Assembly (NCBI GenBank): GCA_964453435.1
Contig: CAYVQZ010000019.1
Span: forward strand, 1 to 64,000
Reading direction: 5' to 3'
From: CAYVQZ01 sp964453435
GTDB taxonomy: Bacteria > Abyssobacteria > SURF-5
Length of the DNA stretch: 64,000 nucleotides
Numbering within the stretch: the stretch's first letter is position 1; each line of letters begins with the position of its first letter. Below, in pieces: positions 15,380 to 24,012 of this stretch. The position numbers and the translations under genes were made by a program. The notes under the pieces are model-generated. The model saw only the letters and a program-made list of their open reading frames with translations. It had not been told where the DNA came from and did not search any database.

Positions 15380-16888
15380 ATGAATGTTGTTCTGACGCTT
15401 CCGATTCTGGTTCCGTTTCTGACCGCAATCATTTGCATTTTCGGTTGGAACAATCGGAACCTGCAACGATGGCTGAGTGTCGGCGGCGGCGCCGGCTTGC
15501 TTCTGGCGGCGGTCGTTCTTCTCGGCGCATGTTGGCGGAACGGCGTCCAGTCGACACAAATCGGGGACTGGCCGGCGCCGTTCGGCATTACGCTTGTGGC
15601 AGACCTCTTTTCGGCGATAATGGTGGTAATGACAGGTCTAATGGCGCTTTCCATCTCCGTGTATTCACTCGCCGGCATGGACGCGGAACGGGAGTCGTTC
15701 GGCTATTATCCTCTTGTTCATATCATGCTGATGGGTGTCTGTGGCTCTTTCCTGACGGGAGACGTCTTTAACCTCTATGTATGGTTCGAGGTAATGCTGA
15801 TTGCTTCCTTTGTGCTCGTCGTGCTCGGAGGCGAGAAACCGCAACTCGAAGGCGGCATCAAATACCTCACGCTCAACCTCATTTCTTCCGCTTTGTTCCT
15901 GACGGGTGTCGGGGTTTTGTATGGGATCGCGGGCACGCTCAACATGGCGGACTTGGCCATTCGGCTTCCCCGCATAAACCCTGCCGGGATTGTGACGACA
16001 GTGTCGATGCTGTTTTTGCTTGCCTTCGGAATCAAGGCCGCCATTTTCCCCCTGTTCTTCTGGTTACCGGCCTCCTATCATACGCCGCCCGTGTCGATCT
16101 CGGCCATTTTCGCAGGGCTGTTGACCAAGGTGGGCGTATACGCGCTCATCCGTTTTTTTACGTTACTCTTCACGCATGACACCGGAACAACCCACACGCT
16201 CATTCTCGTTTTGAGCGGCTTGACGATGGTCGTCGGTGTGCTGGGGGCAGTGGCGCAATACGAGTTTCGACGCCTCCTCTCGTTCCATATTGTCAGCCAA
16301 ATCGGATACATGGTCATGGGGCTCGGCCTTTTCACGCCGCTCGGATTGGCGGGCTCCATATTCCATATCGTCCACAATATTCTGTCGAAGACGAACCTGT
16401 TTCTCGTGAGCGGGGTGGCGCATCGATTAAAAGGAACCTACGACCTGAAGAAACTGGGCGGACTGTATACCGCGGCTCCCGGCCTGACGGTGTTGTTTCT
16501 GATATCGGCGTTCTCGCTTGCCGGGATGCCGCCTTTTTCGGGGTTCTGGTCGAAACTGGTTCTGGTCAAAGCCGGCCTCGAGACAGAGCAGTATACGCTT
16601 GTGGGGGCGGCCCTTGCGGTCGGTCTTCTCACGACCTACTCCATGACGAAAATCTGGAATGAGGCGTTTTGGAAACAAGCCCCGTCGGAGACGGAAGCCG
16701 CAGCGGCGGAGAGCGCGGAGACGACGGGGAGATGGAGCGCTCTTTTCGGGCCAATAGTACTCCTCGCCGTTTTGATTGTGACCCTCGGGCTGTTCACGGA
16801 GCCATTCGTACTTCTCTTCATGCGCGCGGCCGAGCAACTGATGAATCCGTCGGAATACATCCTGGCGGTGCTGGGAGCCGAATCATGA
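15380..16888 (+). CDS. mrpD: Na+/H+ antiporter subunit D (MrpD)
   Basis: A 502-residue proton-antiporter subunit homologous to NuoM and NuoN, with about 14 hydrophobic helices. The FNLYVWFEVMLIASFVL block holds the conserved Glu, FGIKAAIFPLFFWLPASYHTPP holds the channel Lys, and RLLSFHIVSQIGYM and HNILSKTNLFLVSG hold further conserved polar residues. With MrpA it provides the two proton channels of the complex. AAGGGAC lies before ATG 15380. Its stop overlaps the start of mrpE. Confidence 0.93.
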   Translation: MNVVLTLPILVPFLTAIICIFGWNNRNLQRWLSVGGGAGLLLAAVVLLGACWRNGVQSTQIGDWPAPFGITLVADLFSAIMVVMTGLMALSISVYSLAGMDAERESFGYYPLVHIMLMGVCGSFLTGDVFNLYVWFEVMLIASFVLVVLGGEKPQLEGGIKYLTLNLISSALFLTGVGVLYGIAGTLNMADLAIRLPRINPAGIVTTVSMLFLLAFGIKAAIFPLFFWLPASYHTPPVSISAIFAGLLTKVGVYALIRFFTLLFTHDTGTTHTLILVLSGLTMVVGVLGAVAQYEFRRLLSFHIVSQIGYMVMGLGLFTPLGLAGSIFHIVHNILSKTNLFLVSGVAHRLKGTYDLKKLGGLYTAAPGLTVLFLISAFSLAGMPPFSGFWSKLVLVKAGLETEQYTLVGAALAVGLLTTYSMTKIWNEAFWKQAPSETEAAAAESAETTGRWSALFGPIVLLAVLIVTLGLFTEPFVLLFMRAAEQLMNPSEYILAVLGAES

Positions 16889-17358
16889 CATTGTTCTTAT
16901 CGAATGTCCTGCTGGCGGTGGCCTGGATGGCTTTGACCGGGGTGTTCACCCCCTTAAACCTTACAGTCGGATTTGTGCTGGGGTACGGGCTCCTATTGTT
17001 AACTCAGCGGGCCGAACAGCAGCCGGCCTATTTCAAGAAGGTCTGGCAAGTAGTCGGCTTCGGTGTCTTTTTCGCAAAAGAGCTTGTGAAAGCGAACATA
17101 CGGGTCGCGTATGATGTAATTACGCCGAAGAACCTGATGTCGCCGGGCGTGATCGCCATACCGCTCGATGCGAAAACCGAATTGGAGATTACGCTGCTGG
17201 CGAATCTGATAACGCTGACGCCGGGCACGCTGGGCCTCGAGGTATCGAGCGACCGGCGGGTGCTCTACATTCATGCCATGTACATAACCGATGTGGACAA
17301 GTTCAGGCACGAAATAAAGCGGGGACTGGAGCGAAGATTACTGGAGGTGCTTCGATGA
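16885..17358 (+). CDS. mrpE: Na+/H+ antiporter subunit E (MrpE)
   Basis: A 157-residue subunit with two N-terminal helices and a soluble alpha/beta domain. The block KNLMSPGVIAIPLD and LANLITLTPGTLGLEV are diagnostic of MnhE. The start ATG overlaps the mrpD stop by four bases (ATGA), a sign of translational coupling; the longer open frame upstream lies inside mrpD. Its role is assembly or gating of the antiporter. Confidence 0.92.
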   Translation: MTLFLSNVLLAVAWMALTGVFTPLNLTVGFVLGYGLLLLTQRAEQQPAYFKKVWQVVGFGVFFAKELVKANIRVAYDVITPKNLMSPGVIAIPLDAKTELEITLLANLITLTPGTLGLEVSSDRRVLYIHAMYITDVDKFRHEIKRGLERRLLEVLR

Positions 17359-17621
17359 GCGGATTGCAGTTCGCATTTGTCACAACATTGCCCATGCTGA
17401 GCGTAGGATTCGCTTTGGCCTTCGCGCGGCTTGTGCGGGGGCCGAGCCTGCCGGACCGGGTGGTCGCGCTGGACCTGATGGCGATTATCGGGATTGGCTT
17501 TATCTGCGCATATGCCATAGTGAACGACCAGAGTGTACTGCTGAATGTCGCAACCCTGTTCGCTCTGGTCGCGTTCCTGGGAACCGTGGCATTCGCGTAC
17601 TATGTGAGCAGAGGGGCCTGA
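17355..17621 (+). CDS. mrpF: Na+/H+ antiporter subunit F (MrpF)
   Basis: An 88-residue, three-helix subunit. RLVRGPSLPDRVVALDLM is the family signature, with the Asp that lies in the predicted Na+ path of Mrp structures. The ATG overlaps the mrpE stop (ATGA). Confidence 0.92.
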   Translation: MSGLQFAFVTTLPMLSVGFALAFARLVRGPSLPDRVVALDLMAIIGIGFICAYAIVNDQSVLLNVATLFALVAFLGTVAFAYYVSRGA

Positions 17622-17623
17622 CC

Positions 17624-17989
17624 GTGCAAGATTTCCTTACCGCGCTGACAATGATAATCGGAGCATTTTTCATGCTGATTGGAGGATTGGGGGTCGTCCG
17701 CTTTCCCGACCTCTATATGCGCGTGTCCGCCTCGACAAAAGCATCTACCCTTGGCGCCGGATTTCTGTTGATGGCCCTGTCAATCCACTTCGATAAGCTT
17801 AGTATCACCATGCGCTCGCTTGCCACGATTGCTTTCTTGGTCATTTCCGCGCCTGTCGCCGCCCACCTCATAACTCGAGCCGCCTATTTCGTTGGTATAA
17901 AATTGTGGGACGGAACAATTGAAGACGAATTGCGCGGCAAGTATAATCCCGAGACAAAGGAAGTCGAGAGCATTCCCTTCAATCGATAG
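17624..17989 (+). CDS. mrpG: Na+/H+ antiporter subunit G (MrpG)
   Basis: A 121-residue subunit with three helices. GGLGVVRFPDLYMRVSAS and TKASTLGAGFL are the family signature. It begins with GTG two bases after mrpF and ends the operon. All seven Mrp subunits are therefore present in the standard order. The polar C-terminal tail of about 25 residues lies in the cytoplasm. Confidence 0.92.
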   Translation: MQDFLTALTMIIGAFFMLIGGLGVVRFPDLYMRVSASTKASTLGAGFLLMALSIHFDKLSITMRSLATIAFLVISAPVAAHLITRAAYFVGIKLWDGTIEDELRGKYNPETKEVESIPFNR

Positions 17990-18087
17990 TCCACGCAACG
18001 GGAACGATACCAGGCGTGCGGCTCGCCTGTTGAGCTCAAGAAATCGGGACTACTTTCCTATCCTGTAAATGGAGGACCTTTTTTGCC

Positions 18088-18119
18088 CGTCTGCGCCCGT
18101 GTCCGTCTGCGCCCGTTGA
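18088..18119. repeat. 16-bp tandem duplication
   Basis: CGTCTGCGCCCGTGTC is followed directly by CGTCTGCGCCCGTTGA, identical in the first 13 bases. The second copy ends in the TTGA that opens the -35 box of the downstream promoter. Confidence 0.6.
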
Positions 18120-18145
18120 CCGCGGCGCTTCCATAAGGGTATGAT
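18116..18145 (+). promoter_or_regulatory. sigma-70-type promoter of the AGPS-like gene
   Basis: TTGACC at 18116-18121 and TATGAT at 18140-18145, each one base from consensus, are 18 bases apart. The transcript would carry a leader of about 145 bases before the start codon at 18298. Confidence 0.45.
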
Positions 18146-18297
18146 ACTGTTCCTGATGAAATCGCAAGGTTTGTCCGCCATGTTTTTCAGGAGAAACGTG
18201 TCGAGGTTTGTGGCAGGCCATCTCATTCGATTCTCTCTGAAGAGCTGAAACCCTCCAAGTTGCCTGCATCGAGAGAACCATGAGGAGAAAGCATGAA

Positions 18298-20010
18298 ATG
18301 GGCGTGAAAACAGATTTTTCCCCAGAATGGACATCGGTCGCTCCCGAGCCGGGGACGTTTCGCTCCATATTCAAATGGGGAGCGCCCGACGCTTTCAAGC
18401 ATCCCAACAAAAGGCTCTACACAATGCTCAAAGAAAGGTTGGGTATGACCGATGACGACTTCAGGGAAAAGAAGGATGAGGGCAATGCAGTCGTCGGCGC
18501 TAACCTGCCGCTCGCTCTTTCCGCCGAACAGGTTCGGCAGCTCGAACGTATTGCCGGTCCGGAGAACGTGAATACCGACACCTACTCTCGGACCAAGTAC
18601 GCGAGCGGAAAGACCATGGAAGAAATCATAAACCTTCGGAGGGGAATCATTCGGGACGTCGCGGACGTTGTTGTCCATCCTCGAAACAAAGAAGATGTGT
18701 GCAAGCTTGTGAAATACTGTGATGAGCAACGAATACCGATTTACCCATATGGCGGCGGGTCCTCCGTGACGCTCGGACTCAGGTGCGTGAAGGGCGGCGT
18801 TTCTCTTGTGATGAGCACACACATGAACCGCCTTATTGAATTCAACGAAACGAATCAGACGGTGACAGTGGAATCCGGAATCCTCGGGCCCGCATACGAA
18901 AAAATGTTGAACGAGGCGCCGGAGAGGTTCAACGCAAAGAGGAGATACACCGGCGGACATTTCCCCCAATCGTTCGAGTACTCGTCGGTGGGAGGATGGA
19001 TTCTGGCCCTGGGTTCCGGGCAGCAGTCATCCTACTACGGCGATGCGTACGACCTGGTCCTCGCCCAGGAATACGTAACGCCGATAGGCTCCTTTCGGAC
19101 CCCTGGTTACCCCGGAACCGCAACCGGCCCGAAAGTGAACGATATGATGAAGGGCAGCGAAGGCGCTTACGGCATCCTGGTAAGCGCAACCATGAAAATT
19201 TTCCGGCACATGCCGGAGAATCGCCAAAAGTTCAGCTTCATTTTTCCTTCGTGGCATGCCGCCGTCGACGCCTCGCGCGAGATATCTCAGGGTGAATTCG
19301 GGATGCCGTCGGTTTTTAGGATTTCGGACCCGGAAGAGACGGATGTCGCCCTTAAACTGTACGGCATCGAGGGAACCGTTATCGACAAGATCATGGGCAT
19401 GCGGGGATTTAAGCCGATGCAGCGCTGCTTGTACATAGGCCAGAGTGAGGGAGAAGCGAATTTCGCGAAGAACATCAAGAGAAATGTGAAGAAGATATGC
19501 CGGGAATACGGAGGGATGTATCTTACCGGCTATCCGTTGAAAAACTGGGAACACGGGCGATTCGCCGACCCCTATATGCGAGAGGACCTGAACGATTTCG
19601 GAATCGTCATCGATACCCTGGAGTCGGGAGTTACCTGGGACAACATTCACACTCTTCACACCGGAGTCAGGGATTTCATCAAGAGCCGCCCCAATACGAT
19701 ATGCATGACGCATGCGTCGCATTTTTATCCACAAGGGACGAACCTGTATTTTATCTTCATCGCGCGGATGGATGACCCCGATGAATATTTACGCTTCCAG
19801 GAGGGCATTATCGACCGAATAGAGCGGTGCGGCGGCTCGCTGAGTCACCACCATGGAATCGGGAAGATGATAGCTCCGTGGATGGAACGCCACCTCGGCA
19901 CGGAACAAATGGACGCGCTCCGGGCGCTCAAGAACCATTTTGACCCGAACAATATCATGAACCCCGGGGGAACACTGGGCCTCGATATTCCGGAATCGAT
20001 GAGGAGGTAG
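18298..20010 (+). CDS. FAD-binding oxidoreductase, alkyl-dihydroxyacetone-phosphate synthase-like
   Basis: A 570-residue flavoprotein of the vanillyl-alcohol-oxidase/PCMH fold. An N-terminal segment of about 120 residues, starting with FKWGAPD, is characteristic of the branch that contains alkylglycerone-phosphate synthase. The FAD site is YPYGGGSSVTLG near residue 155, with RRYTGGHFPQS and YSSVGGW later in the domain. The C-terminal cap domain ends with SHHHGIGKM near residue 522 and DPNNIMNPGG. Eukaryotic alkylglycerone-phosphate synthase exchanges an acyl for an alkyl chain to start ether-lipid synthesis; bacterial relatives are mostly untested and may be dehydrogenases. The ATG at 18298 has AGGAGA before it; an in-frame ATG at 18280 adds six residues. 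Confidence 0.75.
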   Translation: MGVKTDFSPEWTSVAPEPGTFRSIFKWGAPDAFKHPNKRLYTMLKERLGMTDDDFREKKDEGNAVVGANLPLALSAEQVRQLERIAGPENVNTDTYSRTKYASGKTMEEIINLRRGIIRDVADVVVHPRNKEDVCKLVKYCDEQRIPIYPYGGGSSVTLGLRCVKGGVSLVMSTHMNRLIEFNETNQTVTVESGILGPAYEKMLNEAPERFNAKRRYTGGHFPQSFEYSSVGGWILALGSGQQSSYYGDAYDLVLAQEYVTPIGSFRTPGYPGTATGPKVNDMMKGSEGAYGILVSATMKIFRHMPENRQKFSFIFPSWHAAVDASREISQGEFGMPSVFRISDPEETDVALKLYGIEGTVIDKIMGMRGFKPMQRCLYIGQSEGEANFAKNIKRNVKKICREYGGMYLTGYPLKNWEHGRFADPYMREDLNDFGIVIDTLESGVTWDNIHTLHTGVRDFIKSRPNTICMTHASHFYPQGTNLYFIFIARMDDPDEYLRFQEGIIDRIERCGGSLSHHHGIGKMIAPWMERHLGTEQMDALRALKNHFDPNNIMNPGGTLGLDIPESMRR

Positions 20011-20152
20011 GAAACGGAGGACATCCGTATGCCGCCGCCCTGGGCAAGAGCGCGCCAGAGATATTTATCGGACCCGAAGATATACAATGTGGCCGGCGAA
20101 AACCTGCCGACGTGATTGAGCTACCCCATGCGCGAACCGGTTCGGGAATCCG

Positions 20153-20827
20153 TTAGTCCCATCCGAGCCACTCGACAACGCTGTCCAATGGTTCCCGCGT
20201 TGATTTGAATGAATTTATCGGGGATTCATCGTCGGGATACCCGAGAGCAAAGCTTGTGACGATACGCTCGGTATCGGGAATTCCAAGCTCTTGCTTTATT
20301 TCCTTGGAGTACATCAGCGCCATTCCGATCCAACAGGCGCCGAGGCCCTTGTCGCACGCGGCGAGCATCAGGTTTTCGACAGCCGCTCCGATGCCGAGAA
20401 TCTGGTTTTCGGCAAGCGACTGGTCCATTGTTACGAAAACAGCAACGGGAGCGCGAAAATACTCGAAGCTTCCTTTTGCGAACATTTCTATCGGAAGGTC
20501 ATTTTTGGTCAGAATATCCATCACTGTCCGCGTCAATTCCGTTCGCCGCGAATTGATTTTCTGCTGGGTTTTCTCGTCGCCTCCACTTCGTTGCGTTTGC
20601 AGTTCGTTCGTGGTGGGCCGGCTTTCATCCAGACATCTGAGCAGCAACTCTTCGAGTTGCTTTTTTCTCTGTCCGCTGACGACATAGAATTTCCACGGCT
20701 GAGAGTTCGAGCCGGTGGGCGCCATGATGGCCGCCTCAAGGAGTTCTTTCATGATGTCCCGGCTCACGGGCTCCGGTTTGTATGCGCGAATGCTCTTTCG
20801 CCTGCGAATCGCTTCCATTACTTCCAT
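20153..20827 (-). CDS. nitroreductase family protein
   Basis: A 224-residue FMN-dependent oxidoreductase of the nitroreductase fold. RRRKSIRAYKPEPV at residues 7-20 binds the FMN phosphate, PTGSNSQPWKFYVV near residue 36 is the FMN ring site, and GLGACWIGM near residue 158 is the later FMN motif. The insert of about 40 polar residues near 65-110 is longer than in small nitroreductases. Such enzymes reduce nitro compounds, quinones or enoates with NAD(P)H; the natural substrate is unknown. AAGGGAG lies before the ATG at 20827. The gene stands alone, convergent with the AGPS-like gene and divergent from the glycosyltransferase gene. Confidence 0.85.
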   Translation of the reverse strand: MEVMEAIRRRKSIRAYKPEPVSRDIMKELLEAAIMAPTGSNSQPWKFYVVSGQRKKQLEELLLRCLDESRPTTNELQTQRSGGDEKTQQKINSRRTELTRTVMDILTKNDLPIEMFAKGSFEYFRAPVAVFVTMDQSLAENQILGIGAAVENLMLAACDKGLGACWIGMALMYSKEIKQELGIPDTERIVTSFALGYPDDESPINSFKSTREPLDSVVEWLGWD

Positions 20828-21057
20828 TTCTTACTCCCTTCATGCAAGGAGACGCCGTTTTTTCGATAGTGCTTATGCCTTGAAAAACTACCACAATTTG
20901 TTTTCCGGCGTCAAATGCCCCATCCGTCCGCCGCCGGGAAGACGGGTTCTCTTTTCTTTCACACACAACCTCGCGCACCGGGAAATGGAGAAAGCCGCAA
21001 CGCTCATGGTATGATAAAAAACCGCGTATATCCGTGAGGCAAAAACTTCCATTGAAA

Positions 21058-22860
21058 ATGCTTTCAAAAATCAAAAAAGCGTTCGAGCTGACAAGGAGAG
21101 AAGGTCCGGACATCGCTGTCCGCTACTGTCTTTCATATCTCAGCTACACCCTTTTTGGCGGACGGCTGCTTTCGGTCGAGGACATCTGCTATCAGAAATG
21201 GCGAAAGCGGAACGCGCCATCTCGGGAATCCCTCAAAGCGCTCAGAGCCGAGGCCGCCTCATTCAAGCGCCAGCCCCTGATAAGTGTCATCATGCCGGTG
21301 TACAACGTGGACGGCGCGCTATTGCGACGAGCGACAGACTCGGTGGAACGGCAGCTCTACACGAAGTGGGAGTTGTGTATCGTCGACGACGGCTCGTCAC
21401 GACCGGAAACGCGCGCGGAGCTGGAACGCCTGGCCGCGCTCGGGACGCGGGTGAAAGTGGAGACGCTTGGGCGGAACACGGGAATCGCAAATGCTTCCAA
21501 CGCGGCCATCGGCCTCGCCGAAGGCGAATTCGTGGCGTTGCTCGACCACGATGACGAGCTTGCGCCGGAGGCCCTGTTCGAAATAGTAAAAACGTTGAAC
21601 GAGCATCCGGAAACGGACATGATTTACACCGATGAAGACAAATTGGATGAGCGCGGGCGCCATGTGGAAGCGTTTCTCAAACCCGACTGGTCGCCGGAGA
21701 CGCTTCTTTCAACCATGTACACGTGCCATCTGGGCGCATACCGGAAAACTCTTGTGGAGGAACTTGGCTGCTTCCGGAAGGGTTTCGACGGAGCCCAGGA
21801 TTACGATCTCTTGCTGCGACTGACGGAGCGGACCGACAAGATTCGGCACATACCGAAAGTGCTCTATCATTGGCGGCGCTCGGCGACATCCACCGCTTCG
21901 GACTATTTGAGCGGCGGCGCAGGAAAGGCGCCCCGCGACTCTTCGTTGAGAGTGCTCCGGGAAGCCATGAATCGAAGGCAGATTGAAGCAACGGTCGAGC
22001 CGGGCATGTTCGACGGAAGCTACCGGGTCCGACCGGTGATTAAGATCGCTCCCCTGGTAACAGTCATCATTCCGACCCGGGACAATCTCGGCTATTTGAA
22101 ACCGTGTATCCAATCTGTCGAGGGAAACACATATCGCAATGTTGAGCTGGTCGTTGTTGACAATCGAAGCGAAGAGCCGGAGACGAAAGATTTTCTTGAT
22201 AACCTGGGTTCCCGCCAAAACGTGAAAGTTATCCCCTTCGATGAACCGTTTCACTTTGCGAAGATGAACAATATGGCCGCCGAGCACGCCGATGGCTCCT
22301 ACCTGCTTCTGCTGAATGTCGACACCCGGGCGATTGAGCCGGATTGGTTGGTGTCGATGCTCGAGGTCGCGCAAATTCCCGGAGTCGCCATTGTCGGCTC
22401 GAAGCTGCTGTTCCCGGACGACACGATTCAACACGCGGGGATTGTGCTGTGGCGGGGCGGAACGGCGGGGCACCTGCACAGCCGGCTGCCACGCGACAGC
22501 CACGGATATTTCGGAATTGTCGATATGATCCGGAACTGCTCGGCGGTGACCGCCGCGTGCATGCTGGTTCGGAAAGACGTTTTCGATGAACTCGGCGGCT
22601 TCGATACGGAGCTTGCGATCTCATATCAGGACGTCGATTTCTGTTTGCGCGCACGGGAGGCGGGGTATCGAACCGTTTACACTCCGTACTCGCTCCTGTA
22701 TCACCACGAAAGCAAACTGCGAGGGAAGCCGAAAGACGAAGACGATGAGGCCGTTTTCAGGCAAAAGTGGGAGAAGCGCATGCCTCTCGACCCTTTTCAC
22801 AATCCCAATTTTCCGCGGGACCGTCTCGACTGCCGGCTGAATGAGAGGAAATTTCGGTAG
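21058..22860 (+). CDS. tandem-domain family 2 glycosyltransferase
   Basis: A 600-residue cytoplasmic protein with two GT-A glycosyltransferase domains in series. The first opens at about residue 70 with ISVIMPVYNV and has VDDGSS near 105 and the DEDK/DHDD acidic motif near 165-190. The second opens near residue 330 with VTVIIPTRDN and has VVVDNRS near 365 and LLNVDTRA near 420 as DxD-type motif; the HESKLRG block near 560 is typical of rhamnosyl or O-antigen chain enzymes. Similar double-domain enzymes build repeating polysaccharides such as O-antigen, capsule or S-layer glycan. I favour ATG 21058; a GTG at 21034 adds eight residues but no better box. Other surface-glycan genes lie from 25 kb. 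Confidence 0.85.
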   Translation: MLSKIKKAFELTRREGPDIAVRYCLSYLSYTLFGGRLLSVEDICYQKWRKRNAPSRESLKALRAEAASFKRQPLISVIMPVYNVDGALLRRATDSVERQLYTKWELCIVDDGSSRPETRAELERLAALGTRVKVETLGRNTGIANASNAAIGLAEGEFVALLDHDDELAPEALFEIVKTLNEHPETDMIYTDEDKLDERGRHVEAFLKPDWSPETLLSTMYTCHLGAYRKTLVEELGCFRKGFDGAQDYDLLLRLTERTDKIRHIPKVLYHWRRSATSTASDYLSGGAGKAPRDSSLRVLREAMNRRQIEATVEPGMFDGSYRVRPVIKIAPLVTVIIPTRDNLGYLKPCIQSVEGNTYRNVELVVVDNRSEEPETKDFLDNLGSRQNVKVIPFDEPFHFAKMNNMAAEHADGSYLLLLNVDTRAIEPDWLVSMLEVAQIPGVAIVGSKLLFPDDTIQHAGIVLWRGGTAGHLHSRLPRDSHGYFGIVDMIRNCSAVTAACMLVRKDVFDELGGFDTELAISYQDVDFCLRAREAGYRTVYTPYSLLYHHESKLRGKPKDEDDEAVFRQKWEKRMPLDPFHNPNFPRDRLDCRLNERKFR

Positions 22861-22886
22861 TCCGACAATTTATTCCTCCGGAGTGT

Positions 22887-22950
22887 GCGGGACTTCGCCT
22901 CGCTCAGCGAAGGAACGACCGGATTCTCCTGTTCAAGCCGGGGAATGACA
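22887..22950 (+). repeat. repeat family A, partial copy
   Basis: GCGGGACTTCGC, GCTCAGCGAAGGAA and GGGGAATGACA occur here in the same order and spacing as at 33470-33530. The piece lies between the glycosyltransferase gene and the FmdE gene. Around 23015-23040 there is in addition a GGGGA-TCCCC hairpin with CTGTCCCC. The rest of 22861-23152 shows nothing coding. Confidence 0.55.
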
Positions 22951-23152
22951 TAGAACCGGGATTCGATAATTTTGGTATTGCTGCCAGTGTCGGCTATTCA
23001 GCGAAATATGCCACCGGGGATGGGTTCACTGTCCCCGGGCGAAATGTGGTTTGGGCTACGCCGCAGTACGCTCTTCCTGAACTTGGCGGTCTTGTTTTCT
23101 TCTGACCATTCCGGAGTTCGCCGAAGACCGGCTGTGGGGCTTAAAGTGTTTC

Positions 23153-23767
23153 TTACCCTGTCTTCTCCGAGCATGGCATGCAGAGGTTTTTCCCGCCTTT
23201 TTTCCGAATACGGGTTTCCATGACCTGTTCGCCGCACCTGTCACATATCACACTTGGGCGTATTTTGGCCGGCCGGGGCGGTTCCTCCTCGAGCGGAGTC
23301 CAACGGAGAAACTCATCGGCTTTGCAGGAAAGCATATGCCGAATCAGTTTTTCGCGGAGCTTTGCGTATTCTTCACGTTCCTCCGGAGTAGCCGTTTCCT
23401 CATAATGGATTCTGGCCTTCAATTCCTCCATCCGCTCGCCGTCAGCGCCCGGCAGCGACGGGAATTCCCGATAACTGACTCGCACCCCCGTATTCTTCTT
23501 TCTGGAAAAGAAACTGAAAACACCCTTTCCATAGTCTTTGAAAACGAGGTTTCCTTTGCCGAAAGTGCAACCGGTGACTACCTGTATGGCGTCGACGGCG
23601 CAGGTGTCGTTTTCGACTACGGCAACCACCTCCTCATCGCGGGGGCGTTCGACACCCAATTGCTCCATCGCGGATGTGGCGACCCGATACCCGATTGCGA
23701 GTCCGGGACAGACATGGCCATGGAACTCGGCGGCCTCGCGGAAACTGGGCAAAGAATCGGTTGACAC
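23153..23767 (-). CDS. FmdE family protein with C-terminal zinc ribbon
   Basis: A 204-residue protein of the formylmethanofuran dehydrogenase subunit E family. The signature FHGHVCPGLAIGYR sits at residues 15-28, followed by ENDTCAVDAIQ and GCTFGKGNLVFKDYGKGVFSF. The end of the protein has a C4 zinc ribbon: CDRC and CMPC, 15 or so residues apart. FmdE proteins bind metal through the His/Cys of the first motif and accompany molybdenum enzymes, but no such enzyme is encoded nearby. The start is GTG 23767, marked by an AGGAGGTGA box at 23776-23784. The longer open frame upstream contains a translated tandem repeat and is not used. Confidence 0.8.
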   Translation of the reverse strand: MSTDSLPSFREAAEFHGHVCPGLAIGYRVATSAMEQLGVERPRDEEVVAVVENDTCAVDAIQVVTGCTFGKGNLVFKDYGKGVFSFFSRKKNTGVRVSYREFPSLPGADGERMEELKARIHYEETATPEEREEYAKLREKLIRHMLSCKADEFLRWTPLEEEPPRPAKIRPSVICDRCGEQVMETRIRKKGGKNLCMPCSEKTG

Positions 23768-23823
23768 GATTTGTTTCACCTCCTTTGGGTATAATAATAT
23801 AACATATCGGGGGAGCGAATGGA

Positions 23824-23853
23824 TTGCGTGGCGCCGGTTTGCGTGGCGCCGGT
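23824..23853. repeat. 15-bp tandem duplication
   Basis: TTGCGTGGCGCCGGT occurs twice in direct succession without a mismatch. It lies in the divergent promoter region between the FmdE gene and the acyl-CoA synthetase gene. Each unit contains the palindrome GGCGCC. Confidence 0.7.
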
Positions 23854-24012
23854 TTTGAGAAATGGATGCAATGATGATATAATAGCGCCCACACTGGGGA
23901 CGTAGTCCCTGGAAACGCAGTCTGCCACCCCTCGTATCACGGCGGACACAACGCACACACTCAGCGGACATCTCTGCAAATCAATGAGGCAACGATAAGG
24001 AGCGGGTAACTA

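Larger units (their letters stand above)
17990..18297. other. 308-base intergenic region with a tandem repeat and a promoter
   Basis: No gene is supported between mrpG and the flavoprotein gene. The middle holds a 16-base unit repeated twice in tandem (18088-18119, CGTCTGCGCCCGTKKH type) and a promoter that begins inside the second copy. I found no terminator for the mrp operon. Confidence 0.5.

Noticed and set aside
23761..23795. TTGACA and TATAAT as a plus-strand promoter of the acyl-CoA synthetase gene
   Set aside because: Both boxes are perfect but 23 bases apart, which is too long for a sigma-70 promoter; the pair overlaps the FmdE start region.
23768..23971. 68-codon extension of the FmdE protein
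   Set aside because: It contains the translated 15-base tandem duplication, and the GTG at 23767 has an AGGAGGTGA ribosome binding site.
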